Positions 41,401 to 49,024 of a DNA stretch of 64,000 nt are shown here, one piece after another (positions within the stretch are counted from its first letter, which is position 1; each line of letters begins with the position of its first letter). The notes under the pieces were generated by a model, which ran no database searches, was not told the origin of the DNA, and saw nothing but the letters and a program-made list of their open reading frames with translations. The stretch is from positions 6,046,501-6,110,500 of the forward strand of contig NC_069086.1 of NCBI RefSeq assembly GCF_947172395.1. The letters run 5' to 3'. Source of the stretch: Bicyclus anynana. Lineage: Eukaryota > Arthropoda > Insecta > Lepidoptera > Nymphalidae. The translations under genes and the position numbers were made by a program.

Positions 41401-44261
41401 CTCTTCTCGTAACTGCAACTGCACCGCTGAGCACCGAATAGTCTCTTCCAGAGACTCATACTCCAGTGGAAAGCTGCCAGCTACGCGTGACATCGACCAA
41501 CACCTATTACTAAAATCAAGTACCATGCCAGCATCGCTGATAAAATCCATTCCCAACAAAGAATCTTTAGCATTTGGCAAAACTATAAATAACGTAGGGA
41601 TTACAACTCCTTTCAAACCAACCTCGACACAAGCCGTTTCCACAGGTTCAGTTCGCACTGAACCATCGGCAAATTTTAATTCTAAATTTACAATTTTAAA
41701 ACTAGTACCAGACTTAACTAAATATTTTCTAAAACTATTACTAGCTATACACTGTTTCGCACCAGTATCAATAATCGCACGTCCACGTTGACCGAGCACA
41801 TCAATATTTAAAATCGGCCTACTACGCGGATTAACACATATACCACTCGCGGTAACCGACAAAAACGCGGACGATGACGACTGTTCATTCGTTGTCGATG
41901 TTTTCTTCGTACACGTCGGACAACGAGACCTGATGACGCCAGGGGCTCCACACCCAAAACAGGTAAGCGTGTAACGGTTGGTATCATTGCAAGGTTCGTC
42001 AACCGTCTTGGTATCCTCTTCCTTCTTTTTAAGCTTGAGGCAATTTTCTTTTCTGTGTCCGAAAATTTTACAGTAAACACACTTTTCTCTCAACTTTCTT
42101 ATACTTGAGAATTGTGAATGTGATGATGGTGGACTCGGCACACATAGGGGTGTCACTACCCGAGTAGTTCCCGTACTTGCTGAACTGCGGCGGCCGGAAC
42201 TATGACCCTCATTGCAAAGGTCCTCGACTCGTCGGGCTTCCTCCAAAAGCTCCATGAAGTTGGAACACGAGCTTCGAGCCACTTTCTCACGTATCCTTTT
42301 ATTCAGTAATCCATATACCATGTCCAGTTGTACATCTTCTCTAAGTGTTTGGGGCGGCAGCTGCGATAAAAGAGCACGCGCCTTACATATGAAGATGTCC
42401 GTCGCCTCTTCGCCTTGTTCACGACTGAACAACTCCCTATATATTCGATGTGGAGGTAGGCGAGGGCCGAATGTCTTTTTCAGTAAGTCTGTCGCTTCTG
42501 TCCAGGTATGCACAGACTGCTTCACGCCTTGCCACCAAGTAGCCGCGATGCCACCAAGAAGCATCGGCAGTCCGCGTATAGCAATTCGATCCTCCATACA
42601 AACGCAGTCCTTGTATGTTTCAATAGCATCGATAAATGCCAGCACATCACTATCTTTAGTGCCATCAAAACGCGCTGTGCATTTAGCAAAATTCCCCGTT
42701 GATACACATGACGGTGAAGATGGTGGTGCATCCACACTCTGAGCACGCAACACCTGCTGCAGTAGACGCGACAACTGTTGATCGGTCATTACGACCCGAG
42801 TAGGTTGAGAGGAGGCGCGGCTCGCGCCAGCGCCAGGTACCACGTCTGCGGCCGACATATCGGAAACAGACTCCTGATCCTCACTAAGTCCTGTTTGACT
42901 ACGTGTTTGGGGCATTATGAATAAAATGTTCTAACACACAAAACCTACTCAATCAAACACTGAATTTACCAAGTCTTTAATCGTCTTTTAGATCCGCGAC
43001 CATTTTAGGGTTAACACTAGAATAATAATTGTTATTTGTTTTTAAATTGTTATTTGGCAAATTACTGTCCAATTAATTAATAATAATAATAATTGAAGTA
43101 TAAAACGGCATTGTCCAAACTTATTAGGTATCTATTTATAAAGTTTGTGAAAATAGTCTATTTCGCCGTTCGACGAACTTACTCTACCAATATTGTCTAT
43201 GTTGCAACACGTTTGAAGCACTATTAATAGATATAAATAAGTAGGTATCACGACTAAACAAAGAAAGTTCGTTAAAATAGTCTAGGTATCGACTATCGAA
43301 GTGTTAAACAATTGTTTGTAATTGGGTTGTGTTGAACAAAGGAAACCCTTGTTTAAATTGTCTATATACACATAGATACAGAAAACGAATATACCAAGTT
43401 CGTTTTTAACTAACTACGCACACAACACAAACACAAAACACTTTTAGTCACAGTTATAGCCTATTTAGGTACGTAGGTACGTAGGCCACGAGTTGGGCAC
43501 CATTTTATGGCCACGAGTTGGGCACCATTTTATGGCGGGTTTTAAACAAAGAAAATCAGTTCTTTAAAACGACATACGTTTAATGTCAAATAAAACCCAC
43601 TATTACACAATATTGAACATATAAAACCGAACATTTACAAGAGTTAGGACATATGCGAAATACAAACGCTACGGACTTCCCCGAGTACGTAAGGGAGCAA
43701 GCATAACCGCGCGTACGCATAGCTCGATGGTTCGGAACGCACTGAAGGGTAGAGGCGGCGGGCGGCGGGCGTCGACATGGAGATAGAGACGCTCGCCCGC
43801 CGATCGGAGAGGCCGCTCGGGTTTACGATTGTAACCGAGTATAACTTATTACAGGCGCTATAATATAATGATATGCATAAAACAGTGTGTTTGTGTTAGC
43901 TTTGTATAAAAAAGCCTCCTCCTTTTTTTGAAGTCGGTTAATAATACATCTTTTACAGGACAAGAGATTGACGGCAGTTCGCGGCAAAAAGTATCTCCAA
44001 GTCGCTAAGAATCGATACAGCGGTGATCTCGGAATAGTTCCTTTAGATTTTGATAAGGACTCTTTAAGTTATCAATCGAAAAAGAAAGCTAAGAGTAAAC
44101 ACGACGAACCTGAAAAGCTCCTAGACCAGTGTATTGAAGATTACTCTTTAGAAGATCCACATTATAGTGCAAAATCATCAAAGAACCACAAACACAGAAA
44201 CAAGCCTAATGAGGCTGATACATTTCTTAGTGATATATTAAATTTAAATAGAACCAGATAA
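29422..44261 (+). CDS. Twinkle: Mitochondrial DNA helicase Twinkle, 10 exons, 657 aa
   Basis: Hexameric 5'-3' DNA helicase that unwinds mitochondrial DNA at the replication fork, in the matrix. Exons: 29422-29680, 30641-30867, 31204-31468, 33778-33925, 34770-34926, 36358-36507, 38048-38236, 39008-39196, 39911-39997, 43959-44261; total 1,974 nt, phase kept throughout. The basic N-terminus fits a mitochondrial targeting peptide. The primase-like half includes a Cys pair set (CTIC, CPKC) suggesting a zinc ribbon. The RecA-like half has Walker A GPTGCGKTT, VTTLWGSFEIRN, YYLAFHGQQP, Walker B-like AHVVVDNVQFMLG, CHVTLVMHPRK, SIFGSAKASQEADNVLI and YLQVAKNRYSGDLG. Length is close to the family (human 684). 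Introns 4 and 6 need GC donors. The last intron carries a complete LTR element. Confidence 0.95.
30252..30494 (+). mobile_element. tRNA-derived SINE, copy 2 (decayed)
   Basis: Contains CTCTGCCTCCAATTCCGGAG, CGAATGGTGAAGGAAAAACA and GAGGTCTGCAAATCCACATG. The B box is mutated (AGATTGAAATTC). It lies in the first Twinkle intron. Confidence 0.75.
31521..31880 (+). mobile_element. Dispersed repeat with a CCCTACC core
   Basis: Begins CTAGCCGACGCCCGCGACTT, carries about 90 bp of CCCTACCCCTA-type units, and ends CTTTATAATATTAGTATAGA. A reverse-oriented relative with a far longer array sits at 33195-33755 in the same Twinkle intron. Confidence 0.7.
31900..33194. other. Intronic repeat debris in Twinkle
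   Basis: AT-rich. Two more decayed tails of the family that contains TATACTAATATTATAAAGAGG (around 32455) and GTTCCCGTTCCCGTG (around 33058). No gene was seen. Confidence 0.4.
33300..33712 (+). repeat. 413-bp GGGTA / GGGGTA array
   Basis: Irregular array of TAGGG, TAGGGG, GGTAGGG and variants on the plus strand, strongly G-rich with almost no C. It lies inside a dispersed repeat ending CGAAGTCGCGGGCGTCCGCT at 33733-33752, which is 25 bp before Twinkle exon 4. The arthropod telomere repeat is TTAGG; this is not a regular copy of it. G-quadruplex formation is possible by composition. Confidence 0.9.
34441..34622 (-). mobile_element. Fragment of the dispersed repeat ending GTCCGCTAGTAA
   Basis: Ends GGACGAAGTCGCGGGCGTCC as at 33724-33755. 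Contains ATCACGAAATCTCGATAACC and CTGAAATTTGGTAGGGAGGT. It lies in the Twinkle intron before exon 5. Confidence 0.6.
35040..35170 (+). repeat. Dispersed repeat, shared with 44450-44590
   Basis: Shares TATGTGGCATAACCTAGAAA and AACTCGGCAT-type sequence with 44500-44560. No coding seen. Confidence 0.6.
35405..35630 (-). mobile_element. Lepidopteran interspersed repeat fragment
   Basis: Contains GCTGCTGGACGTCTATTGCA, GGACATAGGCCTTTTGTAGG and ACATCGGCGTGAGTAATC, strings I associate with abundant lepidopteran retroelement remnants. Truncated, no intact frame. Confidence 0.55.
35840..36030 (+). repeat. Dispersed repeat, copy 2
   Basis: Near-match to 19860-20060 (TGGCTGGGAG, GTATACTGTAAAAGACGTCT, TAGTATCAGCGCTTTACTTG). 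It lies in a Twinkle intron. Confidence 0.6.
36587..37062. mobile_element. Terminal-inverted-repeat element interrupted by a CCCTACC repeat
   Basis: 59-bp arms at 36587-36645 and 37004-37062 pair with few mismatches (ACATACCACGATAAAATGAC against its complement). Inside lie the dispersed repeat 36645-36925 and a 25-bp hairpin (36931-36955 with 36977-37001, CAGTTGCATGGATCGTG). This is a nested arrangement in Twinkle intron 6. Confidence 0.75.
37118..37189. repeat. Perfect 31-bp hairpin with a 10-nt loop
   Basis: 37118-37148 and 37159-37189 are exact reverse complements (GGTTCTTGCATCGCGGCACG). The arms are GC-richer than the surrounding intron. Confidence 0.85.
37709..38024. mobile_element. CpG-rich MITE immediately upstream of Twinkle exon 7
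   Basis: The ends are imperfect inverted repeats: CAGTCCAGAAAGGGCGAATT on the left against TTGTCCAGAAGGGGCGAATT read from the right. The interior is dense in CGCG (ACCAGCGCGCGTACCAGCGC), unlike any other spacer here. The right end is about 23 bp from the exon at 38048, so it nearly abuts the acceptor region. Confidence 0.75.
39206..39511 (+). mobile_element. hAT-like MITE, copy 3 (306 bp), just inside a Twinkle intron
   Basis: Begins CTCAGACTAATTAG and ends AGTCTGAG, flanked by the 8-bp duplication TACACGAC at 39198-39205 and 39512-39519. The host intron starts at 39197, so the element lies 9 bp past the GT donor and the duplication overlaps the donor itself. Its interior matches copy 1 over nearly the full length, including ATAGAATCGATGTT and ACCTTTTTGTGTA. 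Confidence 0.85.
39520..39645 (+). pseudogene. Decayed duplicate of Twinkle exon 8
   Basis: Sequence just beyond the MITE 39206-39511 repeats part of the 39008-39196 exon: CGCTACATGCGCGACA and GTGGACAACGTGCAGTTCAT, TGCTGGGGCT and GGGGAACGCGAG. Small insertions break the frame and the catalytic Asp motif is altered (ARGVDNVQFML in place of AHVVVDNVQFML). It appears to be a partial tandem exon duplication now inside the intron. Confidence 0.8.
40008..40339 (-). repeat. 3' LTR (element orientation)
   Basis: 332 bp, plus-strand ends TATGGCGGG and GGCGCTATA. In element orientation it begins TATAGCGCCTG. The coding frame runs 40 bases into it before its stop at 40300. Confidence 0.9.
40300..42915 (-). 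CDS. Gag-protease fusion with deleted RT/RNase H/integrase, 871 aa
   Basis: One uninterrupted frame, start MPQTRSQTGL. Residues about 75-235 are a retrotransposon gag of the type often annotated as Arc-like (AATWWQGVK). Zinc knuckles lie at 279-292 (CVYCKIFGHRKENC) and, with the His replaced, at 319-332 (CFGCGAPGVIRSRC). Aspartic protease DTGA is at 383-386, with the LLGMDF partner near 453-458. The reverse-transcriptase N-terminus (PPYRVNP) stops at about residue 578 and resumes in the thumb (KYLDHVVG), so the catalytic palm and its YxDD motif are absent. RNase H starts (TDASAFAVGADL) and jumps near residue 704 to the integrase C-terminal domain (YQVGDLVLL). Both joins are in frame. The product could form capsids and process them but could not copy or integrate itself. 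Confidence 0.9.
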   Translation of the reverse strand: MPQTRSQTGLSEDQESVSDMSAADVVPGAGASRASSQPTRVVMTDQQLSRLLQQVLRAQSVDAPPSSPSCVSTGNFAKCTARFDGTKDSDVLAFIDAIETYKDCVCMEDRIAIRGLPMLLGGIAATWWQGVKQSVHTWTEATDLLKKTFGPRLPPHRIYRELFSREQGEEATDIFICKARALLSQLPPQTLREDVQLDMVYGLLNKRIREKVARSSCSNFMELLEEARRVEDLCNEGHSSGRRSSASTGTTRVVTPLCVPSPPSSHSQFSSIRKLREKCVYCKIFGHRKENCLKLKKKEEDTKTVDEPCNDTNRYTLTCFGCGAPGVIRSRCPTCTKKTSTTNEQSSSSAFLSVTASGICVNPRSRPILNIDVLGQRGRAIIDTGAKQCIASNSFRKYLVKSGTSFKIVNLELKFADGSVRTEPVETACVEVGLKGVVIPTLFIVLPNAKDSLLGMDFISDAGMVLDFSNRCWSMSRVAGSFPLEYESLEETIRCSAVQLQLREEEGSSLDSQQRDASSALLEKNDDIFQPGGAPTKFAVHRIDTGECAPISVPPYRVNPSKRVNMRPKVDRMLAEGIRINRDKCVVARPKLKYLDHVVGIEPDPGKVQAVLDMKPPKNLKELRTFLQTCSWFRKFIPQFSEVARPLTDLTTKKRRWHWGEDESNAFEQLKVRLTSSPIPRQPDFNEPFILRTDASAFAVGADLPHKSPDKITATQLADPEIKKIIQDFENDAARLPKVAANRVKRQQERRKAVADKHRREEPSYQVGDLVLLENHRLSSAAQGYTAKFGPRRDGPYRIRRLVSPTSFEVEDKDGVLLGKYHVSGLTPYLSEGKLLSKRKKGRSAKSLPRRIRDLEGETIAPVISYTRLQS
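40340..40352 (-). other. Polypurine tract of the LTR element
   Basis: In element orientation the sequence immediately before the 3' LTR reads GGAGGGGGAGAC, the expected plus-strand primer for reverse transcription. Confidence 0.8.
43480..43530 (-). other. Primer-binding site, present twice in tandem
   Basis: In element orientation the sequence starting 4 bases inside the 5' LTR is TGGTGCCCAACTCGTGGCC, beginning with the TGG that complements a tRNA CCA end. The same string is repeated in the next 24-bp unit. The cognate tRNA cannot be named from memory. Confidence 0.7.
43531..43862 (-). repeat. 5' LTR (element orientation)
   Basis: 332 bp, no difference from 40008-40339 seen by eye. It would carry the element promoter, which on the minus strand points away from Twinkle exon 10 and into the last Twinkle intron. 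Confidence 0.9.
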
Positions 44262-44303
44262 CGCAAGCTATCACTGTTGGATTCTGGCGGTATTAATGCA
44301 TGT

Positions 44304-44340
44304 GATATACATTTTATCTATTTTTGATAAAATGTATATC
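44304..44340 (+). other. Stem-loop in the Twinkle 3' UTR
   Basis: GATATACATTTTATC at 44304-44318 pairs perfectly with 44326-44340; loop TATTTTT. It begins 42 bp after the Twinkle stop and precedes an AATAAA at 44349-44354. Confidence 0.7.
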
Positions 44341-44348
44341 CCCAATAT

Positions 44349-44354
44349 AATAAA
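44349..44354 (+). terminator. Candidate Twinkle poly(A) signal
   Basis: AATAAA 87 bp past the stop codon. A second AATAAA at 44451-44456 begins the dispersed repeat. Confidence 0.5.
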
Positions 44355-44449
44355 TTGCTATGCCAGGCAGCATTGTTGTGTGATGTGAGTGTATGTATTG
44401 AATACCGAGTAAGCCAGGGATTCTAAGATTGAATCTGCAGCAAAGAAAG

Positions 44450-44590
44450 AAATAAAATATCTTTATTGATACATTGTGCCACATAGCACATTTATTTCAG
44501 AATAAATACCCTGCGATATGTGGCTTAACCTAGAAAAAGGTCCCAGCTCAGCATATTGCTATATGCTTCCCACAAGCAAAGAGCAAAGTA
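44450..44590 (+). repeat. Dispersed repeat, second copy
   Basis: Shares ATATGTGGCTTAACCTAGAA and CCCAGCTCAGCAT-type sequence with 35040-35170. Confidence 0.6.
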
Positions 44591-44599
44591 TATATAGCA

Positions 44600-46625
44600 T
44601 ATAAAGATTTCATGCATAAACGTAAAATTTTCATATCAGTACAGCGAGAAAAATACAATAAACAAATCTGTTCTGCATTTAATACTTTTTAGAGTACCTT
44701 TTAAAAATAATTATTGAGTAATATTTATTCAAGTCATAGATTTAAGAGTCGGTACGGAGTACATTATAAATCTATGATTCAAGTTATAAAATAAAAATGA
44801 CTGAAAGTATCAATAACCTAATCCAAACATTGTTTAACTAAGTATTCAGAATTTAAGAGCTATTTTGACATTCTCTGGAAGGAACAGGAGTTTGTAAGCG
44901 CCTAACTTTGCTTTTTGCCTTCACTAAACAAATGAACTTTTCTGAGCTGATTAGTGTCTGTCACAGTGAAGTTAAAAAAAGCTTAAAGTATATATTTTAT
45001 GTACATAATATTATGTATGTGTAAATTGTAATGCATTTTATGAATTACATTTTTGATTAGAAAATGTAACAATGTCTTTTATTTACTGATTTAATATCTA
45101 CTATAATCATGGAAATAAATATCTTATCCATATATCTGTTACCTTTTCATGAGTAAACTGATTTGGATGAAGTTTGTTATAGAAATAAATTGGACCTTGG
45201 AGCAGAATATAGGCTTCTTTGAATACTAGAAAATTTCATTGTTCCCACGAGATTTCTAAAAACAAGTTTTAACGCGGAGTCACAAGCGTCTTTAGTTAGA
45301 AATAAGTTAAAGTTAAATGGAATTTTTTATTTGATATAAAAAGCACAAAATGTTGCCACACATGGAAGTCTATTAGTATTTTCCTGGAATCTACCAAAGT
45401 AAATGATAAAGCAACATATTCTAAAATAATTTATTTTTTCTACAGGAGATCATAAAGAATAAATACAATTACTATAATTCACAATATATTACTCTACACT
45501 CATAATTACTACCATTTAACTGTAATATGATTACAAGAAAACTATAATTAGTTTTACTATTAATAATTTTCCTTATCATCTAATAGTTATTTTCGTTACT
45601 ATTATTATGCTGATAAAATAAATTGGTTCATCAGTGACCATGAAAACTTCAAAGTAAATTATTACTGTCTCAAAACTATAAGCTACTCACATTGAGATAT
45701 GCAATCTCTCACTTTCCCTACCCTGTCACAACTACCTATCATAGGCGTATATAGCGGTGGGGCCGGGTGGGCCCGGCCCACCCTAGCATGTACCTATGCC
45801 GATCCTAGGATTTCGGGCTACCAATATGGAATTCTATTATGATACTAATAATATACTTGATGTGGGAGGCCCGGCCCACCCTAGGAAATAATCCTAGATA
45901 CGCCAATGTATAGGCTGAAATGTGAAAGCGTGTAGGATACGTTACCACAGTCTGTAGTAATAATCTAAATTGAAAGTTTTTAACTTTCTTTTGGACCGCC
46001 ACTTTTCAATGTTATTATATACCTACAACACAAGAGCTACTTTATAAAAAAAAAAATTAAAATACCTAGTAATTTTTCATCTTGAAATCATATTTCACTA
46101 ACCCTTTATATACTTGCAACTGAATAAATATTTCATCTACCTAAATAATAATTAATTATTCATAAACAAATATGTATTACTATAGCTCAGTATTAATTGA
46201 TAAAATTAACTATTTACATATGAAAAATATACATATAAGTATACAGCCATAAACCTAATGTTAGCGCCTTTATGTTGCTAGATATAGATGCATAGATAAC
46301 ATATTATGTTAATTTTTTAAACAAAACTATAAATTTAAAATAAATATTTGGCAAATTATGTTTGTTATTCTCATTATACTATATTTGTACATAGATTTGT
46401 AAAGTAAGCCGATATTTAAGAGCTTGTTTATAATATAAGTGATAGTTGTTTATCTCAAATGTTTAGTACAAAACAATGCAACACCAGTCAATAATCTCAG
46501 CATATTACTCTTATCTACCACTTATATACTTAGCATTGGGTACATGACCTATCATTTTAGGTAATATTTTTAATAATATGACAGATCAATAATATATTAA
46601 CCATATTCTGCAATTATCTAGGAAT
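44600..46625. other. Twinkle to RUN/Rubicon-like gene spacer
   Basis: AT-rich convergent 3' region. A MITE-like inverted repeat lies at about 45741-45905: GGGCCGGGTGGGCC on the left, GGCCCGGCCCACCCTAGG on the right, with outer ATAGGCGTATATAG against AGATACGCCAATG. Otherwise no gene or strong signal. Confidence 0.5.
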
Positions 46626-48776
46626 TTATTTAATAAAATGATAATGAAGAGCATCAACCAATGATGTGTCACATGTTCTTTCTTGTCTCCTTTTGCACTT
46701 AGGGCAAGGCGAGCTTTCATTTTGACATTTAGCATGGAAAACGCTTGAACATTCATCACATCTGTATGTTGAGCTTGTCTCAAACGGATATAATATCTTG
46801 GAATCCTTGCAAACTTCACAAATAAAGCCCTTTTGGCTGCAGAGCCAACAGTCTAGGACATGAGATTTTGCAAAGCTGACCACTTTTTCTAACTGTAAAG
46901 CCAAAGAATTGTTGGGTATCTGAGCTAAATCAGATATTGTGTATAAATGTACATGGTCATATAAATACTCTCTGGGCCACACACGTTTCTGTAGCTCCTC
47001 GATGACCGGTTCACGGCAAGTAAAAATGTAGGCTCTCAAAAAGTTAAGTTGTATTCTCAACTCCTGCAGCTGAGCCATGTCTGAGACGCCGCAATATATT
47101 TTTGGGTTAAGCTTTTTCATATCTATCCAAGGATGGTGTTGGAATTCTAATAAGAACAGTGCTGATTTTTTTGACACTGGATATCTTTTGAAGTCCCAAT
47201 TGTGGATGACTCTGGCTGGAATGATGAAAACATTTGGATCCATACAATTGGAGCAGAAATATTCACCCGTGTACCCACATACTTTGGCTTTGGAAACTGT
47301 ACTACCTAACAAGTCTTGACAACCCTTGCACTGGTAGTTTTGGAAATCGAGTCCTCTTTCTCTAGATAACATCCCCAATTGTTTTATCATTCTCTGTAAC
47401 TCTTGAGGTGTAAAGGAGCCATTGCTGGAGTTGGGGACAACTTCAAAATCTAACCCTTGTAGAGTGGGATCATCTAGCACTGCTGTCTCTACCTTTTCCT
47501 CAGCAGTCACACTGTCTTCTACTGTCAGTTTCAGTTCTTTATGAATATCCTTCATAATGTCTTTTAAATTTTGGGTATGAGTGTATGGCTCACCGTAAGC
47601 AACAGTGTTGTCGATTAGTGATGATAGACTTTTCAATTCTGGTGTTTTAATCATGCTGCTGCCATGGGATGAATTTGAATTTATTGATTCATTTAATTCA
47701 TCATGACTATCATTCGACCACCCTTTTCCACTACCATTAAAAACCATCAAAGAATTTCCAGTGACCACAACATCAGAGGGTGCAATAAATTCACCAGAAT
47801 CAACAGATGATGAGTAGGTGTGAGCCTGCTCCTGGGACTGAGAAGTTTCATCGGCTGGCTCATGGCTCGTTGTTGCTTCTACAACTTCTAAAGAGTCAGA
47901 ATCAGATTTTATATTCCCTTCCTTCTTAATTATTTCAGATTCTTCATTATGCGACTTTTCATTTGTAATCTGTTTTTTGTTAGTTATGTCATTAGAATCT
48001 TTAGACAGAATGAATTTTAAAGCTTCATCTTCATTCAAAACCATGCCTGTAACACTGGAGGCATGTGTGGGAGTTGTAGCCAGTTTGGGCTTCACTTCAT
48101 CCGTCAGAGTGCTGGCGACATCTAGGCCGGCAGTAATGGGTGCCACTCTCATGGTTGGCACCCAAACCCCTGCCTGCATTAACACCTGTTCTGGCCATTG
48201 ATTCAGCAAACTAGAATTAATTGGTAAGTTGAACTGAACACAAGTCTCCAGTCCCTGGACCAGTTTCTGAGCGACCTCCAATATTTCTGTGTCACATACA
48301 AACGCACTCCTGTTGTAAAAAGGCTTAACTGCAGATATGTTCTTCAACAGTGTAGACATGTAAGAGGACAACAGACACTCGTTGAGAGCGATCCTGAGCC
48401 AGGCTCGGCACTGACCTGTCTCTGTGTTGATTTGCGGAAGAGACGATATTTGATCAATGTTCTGTCTATGAGACAGCACCAATATCAAAGGCCAAAAGCT
48501 GGACTGCGGCCGGTAGTCGGGATCGCCGGATATTACGTTCTTAGCTTTCCTCAAGAACGTGTCTTTCAAGCCGTGAAGGAAAACAGCTTCCAACGCCATA
48601 CATAATGTGTTCGTGGAGTCCGTCGAACCGAGAACGCTGTGGAAGTTCTCTTCGAATTGACTGTTGTATTGAATATCTTTTACGCACTCTGACAAATTAT
48701 TAATCAAAGATTCCTTTAGTATTGTGTCGCGACTGCGAATCGCAAAACCTGATGTTACGTTCTTGAAAAACGACAT
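46626..48776 (-). CDS. RUN domain and Rubicon-homology domain protein (PLEKHM1/Rubicon-like), 716 aa
   Basis: Single-exon gene. Residues about 20-190 form a RUN domain (LINNLSECVKDIQ, TLCMALEAVFLHGLKD, FWPLILVLSHRQ, CRAWLRIALNECLLSSYM). A Ser/Glu-rich linker spans about 235-470. From about 478 lies a Rubicon-homology region with zinc-binding Cys pairs (YQCKGCQ, CGYTGEYFCSNC, VIHNWDF, FTCREPV, CWLCSQKGFICEVC, CDECSSVFHAKC, CPKC). RUN plus this C-terminal fold is the layout of PLEKHM1 and Rubicon, which act with Rab7 in late-endosome, lysosome and autophagosome traffic; that role is inferred. No PH domain between them was recognised, unlike vertebrate PLEKHM1. FEVV after an acidic LD, near 440-450, could be an LC3-interacting motif (speculative). 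The start follows AT-rich leader sequence and opens the RUN domain directly. Confidence 0.88.
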   Translation of the reverse strand: MSFFKNVTSGFAIRSRDTILKESLINNLSECVKDIQYNSQFEENFHSVLGSTDSTNTLCMALEAVFLHGLKDTFLRKAKNVISGDPDYRPQSSFWPLILVLSHRQNIDQISSLPQINTETGQCRAWLRIALNECLLSSYMSTLLKNISAVKPFYNRSAFVCDTEILEVAQKLVQGLETCVQFNLPINSSLLNQWPEQVLMQAGVWVPTMRVAPITAGLDVASTLTDEVKPKLATTPTHASSVTGMVLNEDEALKFILSKDSNDITNKKQITNEKSHNEESEIIKKEGNIKSDSDSLEVVEATTSHEPADETSQSQEQAHTYSSSVDSGEFIAPSDVVVTGNSLMVFNGSGKGWSNDSHDELNESINSNSSHGSSMIKTPELKSLSSLIDNTVAYGEPYTHTQNLKDIMKDIHKELKLTVEDSVTAEEKVETAVLDDPTLQGLDFEVVPNSSNGSFTPQELQRMIKQLGMLSRERGLDFQNYQCKGCQDLLGSTVSKAKVCGYTGEYFCSNCMDPNVFIIPARVIHNWDFKRYPVSKKSALFLLEFQHHPWIDMKKLNPKIYCGVSDMAQLQELRIQLNFLRAYIFTCREPVIEELQKRVWPREYLYDHVHLYTISDLAQIPNNSLALQLEKVVSFAKSHVLDCWLCSQKGFICEVCKDSKILYPFETSSTYRCDECSSVFHAKCQNESSPCPKCKRRQERTCDTSLVDALHYHFIK

Positions 48777-49024
48777 ATTTGCTATTTTTCACGCGTTCAA
48801 GTTTATACTATGTAACTGGACCATACGTTGAATAATTGTGTGTTAAAATTGAACTCTTCTAACTCAAACTCGAAATTTTAATGAGAAAAATTAGAATACA
48901 AAAGTAAACATTTTATTTATTTTTCAACACAAAACACGAATCACAGACGACAACACGAATGTCAATTTGTCAAAATGAAGATTTTTATCTCTTCTCCACA
49001 GATTAATAACGCCGACTACCAAAA

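Larger units (their letters stand above)
40008..43862 (-). mobile_element. Internally deleted Ty3/gypsy-type LTR retrotransposon
   Basis: A 3,855-bp element read on the minus strand. Two 332-bp LTRs (40008-40339 and 43531-43862) appear identical base for base. The flanking repeat ATAT at 40004-40007 and 43863-43866 is the likely 4-bp target duplication. A primer-binding-like site adjoins the 5' LTR and a polypurine tract adjoins the 3' LTR. The single long frame encodes gag, protease and remnants of reverse transcriptase, RNase H and integrase. It inserted 10 bp past a Twinkle splice donor, antisense to the gene. LTR identity implies recent insertion; missing polymerase and integrase cores imply it needs a helper element in trans. 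Confidence 0.93.

Noticed and set aside
41309..42742. Plus-strand open frames of 160 and 176 codons
   Set aside because: They lie opposite the retrotransposon gag-protease frame and have no domain of their own.
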